From Apostichopus japonicus (taxonomy: Eukaryota > Echinodermata > Holothuroidea > Aspidochirotida > Stichopodidae), in NCBI RefSeq assembly GCF_037975245.1, contig NC_092561.1, positions 6,954,501-7,018,500 of the forward strand: DNA of 64,000 bases. The letters are read 5' to 3'. The notes under the pieces were generated by a model. The model was not told the origin of the DNA, made no database searches, and worked only from the letters and a program-made list of their open reading frames with translations. Positions within the stretch are counted from its first letter, which is position 1, and every line of letters begins with the position of its first letter. This document shows positions 57,381-64,000 of this stretch, in pieces. Position numbers and translations under genes: made by a program.

Positions 57381-59047
57381 CGTCGATGACATATTTGTAT
57401 ATAAAGGTCAGTAGTATTGGCTCCAAATTTCAGCCCGCTAGAAATTGCTAGAAATATTTTCAAAAGGATGTTCCTGGTGGATTTTTAAGATTACTTTCGG
57501 ATATTGAAGAGCCCGATTAAATAAGACAGTTGAATGTTTCGGTGATGACATATACTTTGAGGATGCTTATAGTTAAAATGCCGGGTTGAAGAAGAGCATG
57601 ATCAAGGACCACTTTTGGACTTTCTAGCATATTTGGGGCCCAATACTGATATGAAACCTTCAAGAACGACCTTTTTGCCTTTACGTTTCTGGTCACCTTC
57701 TCCTTCAAAGGGGCAGGTAAAGCTGTTGAATTGTTTACGGCAAAAGCTTCCTCTTGCAATGGAAATTGCAGCATCATCTTGTCAAAACCATCCTCACACA
57801 CAGCAGGTGTGGACCAAGAGGGTGGGAGGGGGGTGAGGGGAGAGAGAGAAGGGAAGGGAAATGCCAACCCATCCCATCCCCTTTGAAATCGTTTTGGTAC
57901 TCAAAATTTGGGTACTAACATAGATTCGATCAAGCCATGGTTACAGCTTTTTAACCGATGCTTATTTTTAGACATTCACTGCATTTTTGGTAGTGATATT
58001 GGCATCTGATACTAGCCTTATCAGTACTGGGTCCCACTTCTGAGAAATCCTGTACGTTGTGATTTATATCATCGATATACAGCCCAAAGTGTTTTTGTTA
58101 TAAAACTGGGTGGTAGTGTTCTGTACACGTATAGAATATGCCCGTTGTATAGCTACCCTGCATAGACACTCATGCACATGTATATGTAGGCTACGGTTGC
58201 TATTATAACATGATACAGGCCACTAAACCAAATTTACATACCTGCATAAAACACAATTGATGGATGAAATTAGGCATGGTTACCGTTTGTCTAATTTGGA
58301 AATCTGTGAATCTGCGAGTGTAAACTAAAGCAAGAGCAATCAACGTTGCTAGAACTTAGATACCCACTCATGTGAAAACTTTTCATGGCAAACTGCAGTC
58401 TCATTTGGCATGTAGTTATGGAAATAAGTAAAGTCGTTATGGAGAGTGATAAATTGATGCATGTGCCATTGTTTGAACTGCATACATGCACTATATACAG
58501 TTTGTAAGTTTATGAAAAACTGACATTAATGAATTGTATGATAGTTATTGCCAGTGGTGTAGCCAGAGAGGAGGAGGGGGTGGGAGGTGGGGGGGGCTGG
58601 AACAAAACAGATGGCAACAAATTACATAGGTACGCTAAGTCATGAAGACTGGCTAATGAAGTTAAATTATGGAAATGATATCGTAGCATCATTTTGCATC
58701 TACTGATGAAAAAGTTTCTCAAAGGGGAAAGAAGATCCCTCCTCAAAATGTTTGTCAGCTAAAGTTCCCCCCCCCCCCCGATTCTTTCTTCCCCAATTAA
58801 AAGTCATGAAAATTTAGATTAATCTGTAAGCATTATTTAAATACTGGTTGGTTGCATATGTGTTTTTTAACTATTATTTTCGTAGTAAGCGTATTTGGTT
58901 TGCTCCAACCTGACACCCTTTGCTGTGTTTATTGAACATGTTTGTTATAATTTCAACTTTATAATTATGCAAGATTGACTCAAAAATCAGAGTTTTTGGG
59001 TATTTTTTAATTTGTTTTTTCTTTCCTCCCCCCCCTTCTATCCACAG

Positions 59048-59226
59048 TACCTTTGCCATACCTCGTTGGTGGTGCCTTCGTAGCCCTGCTCTTCCTGTTA
59101 TGCTGTTGCTGGTGCTTCTGTAAAAGATGCTGTCGAAAGAAGAAGAAGAAAGAGGGCAAGAAAGGTCTGAAGGGACAAGTCGATCTCAAGACAGTACAAA
59201 TGCTTGGGGAGGCATACAAAGAAAAG
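59048..59226 (+). CDS. SYT1: Synaptotagmin-1, second coding exon (membrane span and basic linker)
   Basis: Encodes residues 73-132. Acceptor CTATCCACAG ends at 59047 and donor GTAGGT follows 59226 (phase 0). PLPYLVGGAFVALLFLL is the single membrane span (about 76-90). CCCWCFCKRCC follows, the cysteine cluster that is palmitoylated in this family. RKKKKKEGKKG is the basic juxtamembrane region. VDLKTVQMLGEAYKEK closely matches the conserved linker of animal synaptotagmin-1, which makes the assignment firm. The C2A and C2B calcium-binding domains, about 290 residues, must be encoded beyond the right edge. Syt1 and Syt2 are not separable from this part; invertebrates usually have one such gene. 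Confidence 0.93.
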
Positions 59227-62200
59227 GTAGGTCAAAGGTCACAATCGCAAGACTCGAAAATTGAGCCAGAAAAAATTCTGCTTTAGCATTTACTGGTAGA
59301 ACTCTCTCTGTGCTTTTATTCCTTAACTGCTCATGCATGTGTCTGATGGACTTTATTATTAATTCTTCAACCTCTTTACCCATCAAGGAACTGGAGGGGG
59401 GAGTGGGGAGGGGCGCCGGCGGGCAGGGGTAAAATTGGTTAAGTAGATTCAGAATCATAAAGGCTTGATTGTCAACATTTCTTGAAGAACTAAAAAAAAA
59501 AATGTATTCTTGTGAAATATTAATTTCCACTATCTCTAAGATTAGAATGATGTCTAGGAATAAAATCTTTTCAAAAAAATTTCAAATATTAAACAATTTC
59601 ATATCTATATATGGTACTATTTTGAATTCATTTTGTAATTACTCAGATTATACCAGTCAATTCCTTCTGAAAATAAAATTTACCCAAAAACGGATTCCAT
59701 ATGCATTAGATTGTGGCACATTCATCCAATTGCTGTCCTGTTTTCTTTTCGACACAAAACCACAGCTGGCCACAACAATATACATATCGTTAACCATGAA
59801 GTGGTTAATGTGCACAGTGCCTTACTAAGAGCGGTGAAATTTCATTGAAACATAACGTCCAGTATGGCGCATGTATGCAAAGGAAAAATTGCAGAGGCCT
59901 AGTCAAAGGTCTGTTATTTATCAAAAGCTCTTTAAAAAAATAACATTTAAAGAGGGGTGGAGGAGGGGTGGGGGAGGGGAATCGGTAGCACCCACATAAT
60001 GCATCCCCCTAATTTGTAACAGGAAATGAAATTCTCCTGATACCCGAAAAATTAATTTTACAAATGGATTAAAAGTTATCCTGAGAAGCCTCCATTTAGT
60101 AGTAGACATTCAGTGATGGAGACAAAAGATATTTTGAGGTAATTTTATATAATAACTAGAAGGAAATTTAAGTCTTTCATTTCACATCAGATTTCATAAC
60201 TTTTTTCTTACCTTCTTGTCATATTACAGAATCAATTGTTTCTTTTCTTTTGACCACTTCATATTTTTCAAGGATAATTTCAGATGTTGTTTGTACTTTT
60301 CAGTTTCTCAAATAAGTTACATATTCATATGTTAGTTCAATGTAAACATTTATTGCGTTAATTAATTTCATTTTTTACTTGCTACCATTAAATTTATTAA
60401 TAAATATGCATGTATGCATTATACCACCATTCAATGATTGCTTGTCAGCTGCTCGCAGCCACAACACTTTGCGCTGGTTCTGTACTTAAATGGTAATAAG
60501 TGGTACACCCAGTGACTTAGTGAGGGCGGTATTTGAACGTCTTTCACAAAAATTGACGTCAGCGTCGCTGATCCAGTTTGAATCATTTCATTTTCAATTT
60601 TGACACGGATTACTTCAACGTCTTTCAACATGTGAGTCCGATGCAAGCAATGCACATTTTTTTTTTTCGTTTTGGTGTTCAATTCTTTCGATATCTCTTT
60701 CCATGTTTTTTTTAACTTCGATGTGGCTTATAATACTAACGTTTGTAGTGTGTATACACATATCTTCATTATTGGAATGCATGAGGTTTTTGTAGATTTT
60801 TGACTATTTAGGAATTTGGTTTTTTCAATTTGCAAATTTTACAAACTGAGATTATACAAACATTAAATTTAGAACATAAAGTACCTATATTTTTCAGAAT
60901 AAATTTCAATGACCAATTCTTCGAAATTGTAATTTAAGGCAGAATAGGTTATCTGGCCCGAGTACGACTTTGATCCAAGTTGTATCTAACCTTATTAATT
61001 AATTAATTAATTCTTTGATCATATGACAATGTATAAATCCCAATATATAAATCTGCCATATGTATCTCTGGGCCAGATAAAATCATTTATCCTTAAGTCA
61101 GAGTAGCTCACAAAGTTTGGCTATTTATAATGGATGTTCTGGGAGGAAGTATTTTTGTAGCTCTGTTTGAAACACCTACTGTGTATAAAACAGGTGATTG
61201 GGGTAGGAAACATAAGAGGGGTATTGGGTGGGAGGGAGGGGGGGGGATCGTGGGAATATGGCAATATTTTCCAACTATTTCTAACAAACTAATGTGCGTT
61301 TCTTGTAACATCCTCTTCAGTCTTGCCTCACTCTCATATTTTCAATATTTGTTATATTTGTCTGGCAGTCAAAGTTAATGGAACTGACCTGCAAAGCTGA
61401 TGTTGGTCGCAAAAAACTGAATTTTGGTGATCTTGCACTGTTGGTCCACCATTGACGTTTTGTCCTAACATCGAAGGTCAATTAATGTGATAGAATAGAA
61501 TATTTTTCAAGAATAACTAAATACTTTTCAGCTGAAAACCAGAATCCTTGCAGATTGATACAGTATAGCCTATACATACAACATCACTAGTTGCATTAAT
61601 ACTCTCTCTTCCAGTATTACGATAATTTGAGTACTTTTCTCTAGAATCTCTAAAATTAGTGGATCAGATGGCTCAACTTCCTGTATACATCTTAACTTTT
61701 GACACATGTAATGTTAAATTAATTATCAGCCCACAGTAACACTAATACACGTCTCTACGAAACCTTGTCATACGCACGTTTTCTATGGATGACATTGAAA
61801 AGCGCCCGTCGTTACATCTCCTGCTGAAATCTGTTTTACATGCAGAGTTTAAAATAAATTGCCGTGCGTTGGAGCAGTCGAAAATGTCACGTCTGGGAAA
61901 GGCATCTCTCCACTGACTCGAATAGCTACGGCAACAGAACTTGCGCAGCAACCTTGCAGGATCTGTGCATAATAGCAGCTGTGTTGTTTATGGCTTCAGT
62001 CGTTGCACGTCGTAGTCGCAGCAGTTTTCTGTTTTATAACGGAACGTACGCAACTCTGCGTTGCAAGGAGATGCATGTGAAAATTAGAGGCAGACGGGAT
62101 GAATGTTTCCATTGAGGGATGTAGCATCTAGTTCACTCCTTCTGTAATAGTGGAGATAAATGAAGGGAGGGTACTTAAAATGAAGGGAGAATAAAGTGAA

Positions 62201-64000
62201 ATTGACAACGATGAGCTTCATAAACCTAAAAAGTATAAAAGGTCAAAAAGAATATGTATGTAATGTTTTATTCTTGCTTGTGGACCTACATAGCTCTTAG
62301 TAGTAGTAGTTAAATAGTTCATGTGAAAATATGTATGTATTGCTTCTTTTATTTCTTGATAATTTCTAAATTATGATTGGAAAGTAGTAAAATATCTGGT
62401 TAAGCTCAATTTTAAATTTCTTTATTATTTGTGGTTTAACATGACTAGATTTGTTGAACTGGGTCTGGTTGGTGTCAATTAACTTTAATTCTCATAGGCA
62501 TATTCTGTGAACACACATTTAACAGTTAGGATGTTCACAATTAGATGCGACATTATGATTGGTCTCGTATGGGGAGGCTAGTTGTCGACCATCTGAGAGG
62601 GTCGTGAGAGAAATCTTAGCAGAGTGGATTTCGCATCAGGTTTTTGAGACTCTTGTTGACATTCCAAAAATTGAGGAGTAAACATTATAGGCTTACACTA
62701 ATTTATGATGACACTTATTTCAGTTGGGGAAGTGGAAGGGATGTTTGAATTCCTTTGTGAATAGTTGTTTTTGCCAAATTTTAAATGGTGTAGTTATGAA
62801 CATTTGAGAAGAACTAGATGTTACAAAATGTAATTATTGGTCGTATGAAGTAGATTAGTTTTTGGGTGATACTAGCTTTTTTAGAGTTCTAAATCTTTGT
62901 TGGTTATTGGGCACATCTACATGTTTGTTATCTGTGTGGGCATTGATAGTATTACTTTGATTGCCAAGTGGGAGAGGACTTTGGAGATCTGGAGGGCCTG
63001 TGCCAGAGGTATGGTTGCAAGTCCAGCCCTCTCGCCTCCCTTCCTCTCCCACTCGCAACACTGCCCCCCACCCCCGGCCAACTCTTTGCCCAACATCATG
63101 TGTGTGTTTTCATACAGGCGTGACGTACGTATCAGTGCTAATATTTGGAGGGTGTATGATTGGTGTATAGTCGGTGCATACATATAAATTACAACACAGT
63201 TTAGCTATATGTTTTATTCTGTTAGTGTGTTAGTAGCATGGTGAAGGGTTAGTGCAGTGCATGACATACATAGACTGCTACAGTATTACTGAAGTGATGA
63301 ATGCATTATTTAGACTATTAATGTCCCATATATTGTCAACAATATCACAGTTTTTCTTTGTTGTTTTTCGTATTATTTTTCATCATAAAATCTTTCTTCA
63401 TGGTAAAGTAATGAACAATATTGATGTACAGTGCTGCGATTCATACATCTCAAGGATATTCAGGAAAGATAACCCGAGCAGTTTCTATAAAGTTCTGTTT
63501 TTACGTACTATTACAGGAGTCAATGGAATTTGACATGGTTATGTTGGATATGTCTGTTTGTGATAGATTTGCTGCTTAATTTTCAAATTGAGTTCAATGC
63601 AGAGTTAGGGAAGAATGAATAAGTGGATGGGGGTGGGGGGGAGGGGAGATAGGAGTAACATATTCTTTTATTTCATCCAGCTTGTACATGCTATGCCACT
63701 AATTAATGGAAATAATGCACCCATTCCCCCCCTTCCCCCTCTCCCCTACCTGGTTTCTGGGAAACTCTATATAATTTTCGTCATTAAATTTCCCTCCTTA
63801 AATAATATATGACCTGTCTGCAAGTCAGTGGCATTCTTTAGAATAACTTGGGACAGGATGAAACATGTACATACAAACTTTAAGGAATTTATAACACGCA
63901 CTTTACTTCCCTCATACACATAGTATGCATTATCCTCTAATACAACACTCAGATTGGTCAAGTATTAAAACAGAGGGTGCGGTTGGGCCTGGATGGATGG
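59227..64000 (+). other. SYT1: Synaptotagmin-1 intron, continuing past the window
   Basis: No C2-domain exon was found up to the right edge. The stretch is AT-rich with G-runs (59397, 61232), a TTAA microsatellite near 60997 and a CpG-rich block at 61790-62105 described separately. Confidence 0.6.
61790..62105. other. CpG-rich block inside the synaptotagmin intron
   Basis: About 19 CpG in 315 bp, much denser than the flanks. Both strands are partly open (83 residues plus strand, 69 minus strand) but neither shows a known domain. It could be an alternative promoter, an enhancer or a small exon of another transcript. Confidence 0.3.

Larger units (their letters stand above)
51981..59047 (+). 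other. SYT1: Synaptotagmin-1 intron (phase 1, 7.07 kb)
   Basis: Runs from donor GTAAGT to acceptor CTTCTATCCACAG. It carries a G-triplet array directly after the donor, an inserted hAT MITE, a large pyrimidine minisatellite, several poly-C runs (near 56600 and 58770) and a poly-G run (near 55332). No further exon was recognised between 54100 and 59040. Confidence 0.85.

Noticed and set aside
59469-59828. 119-residue ORF after the second synaptotagmin exon
   Set aside because: AT-rich codons (Ile, Phe, Lys, Asn) and no similarity to the synaptotagmin linker or C2 domains.
61370-61460. Acceptor-like TTTGTCTGGCAG as a third synaptotagmin exon
   Set aside because: The phase-0 translation after it reaches a stop without any synaptotagmin-like sequence.
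61864-62115. 83-residue plus-strand ORF in the CpG-rich block as a gene
   Set aside because: A hydrophobic patch is present but no known domain, and the opposite strand is equally open.
1-64000. CRISPR arrays, rRNA genes, bacterial operons
   Set aside because: No regularly spaced short repeats with unique spacers, no rRNA core motifs, and gene structure is clearly eukaryotic.

Overview
This 64-kb window looks like nuclear DNA from an invertebrate animal, most likely a marine deuterostome such as an echinoderm. The reasons are spliced genes with GT-AG introns and AATAAA poly(A) signals, an AT-rich background full of MITEs and tRNA-derived SINEs, and proteins of clearly metazoan type. The species assignment is inference; no rRNA or mitochondrial marker is present. 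Real coding sequence covers only about 3.7 kb; the rest is intron, intergenic DNA and repeats.

Region 1 (about 0.9-13.8 kb, + strand) is the most striking part: five separate C2H2 zinc-finger exons (937-1409, 1676-2103, 6439-6974, 11719-12032, 13411-13823). Each begins at a strong 3' splice site, has the same reading-frame phase (two bases completing a split codon), encodes a 48-61 residue polar linker followed by two to four fingers, and ends in its own stop codon. Nearly all carry a diagnostic CR(F/Y)C finger. This is the layout expected of mutually exclusive alternative 3'-terminal exons spliced to common upstream exons, as in insect lola or mod(mdg4). The common exons would lie to the left of the window. 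Splicing itself is not visible here.

Region 2 (18.1-20.6 kb, - strand) holds a complete three-coding-exon gene for a galactose-3-O-sulfotransferase-like Golgi enzyme of 381 residues. It is reconstructed across two introns with matching phases and includes a first coding exon of only 12 nt.

Region 3 (about 51.7 kb to the right edge, + strand) is the 5' coding part of a synaptotagmin-1 gene: an exon for the vesicle-lumen N-terminus and an exon for the transmembrane segment, palmitoylation-type cysteines and basic juxtamembrane region, separated by a 7-kb intron. The C2A and C2B exons lie beyond the window. A possible distal promoter and first exon is near 26.9-27.2 kb, which would make 27-51.7 kb an intron; this is tentative.

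Repeats: four hAT-type MITEs have intact 8-bp target-site duplications. Two copies are seen of a Penelope-like terminal repeat with a hammerhead-ribozyme-like core. There are also several tRNA-derived SINEs, many local tandem duplications, a G-triplet array just downstream of a synaptotagmin splice donor, a large pyrimidine minisatellite in the same intron, a spacer-free 38-bp perfect palindrome, and about two dozen long C or G homopolymer runs. No CRISPR array, rRNA or convincing functional tRNA gene was seen.
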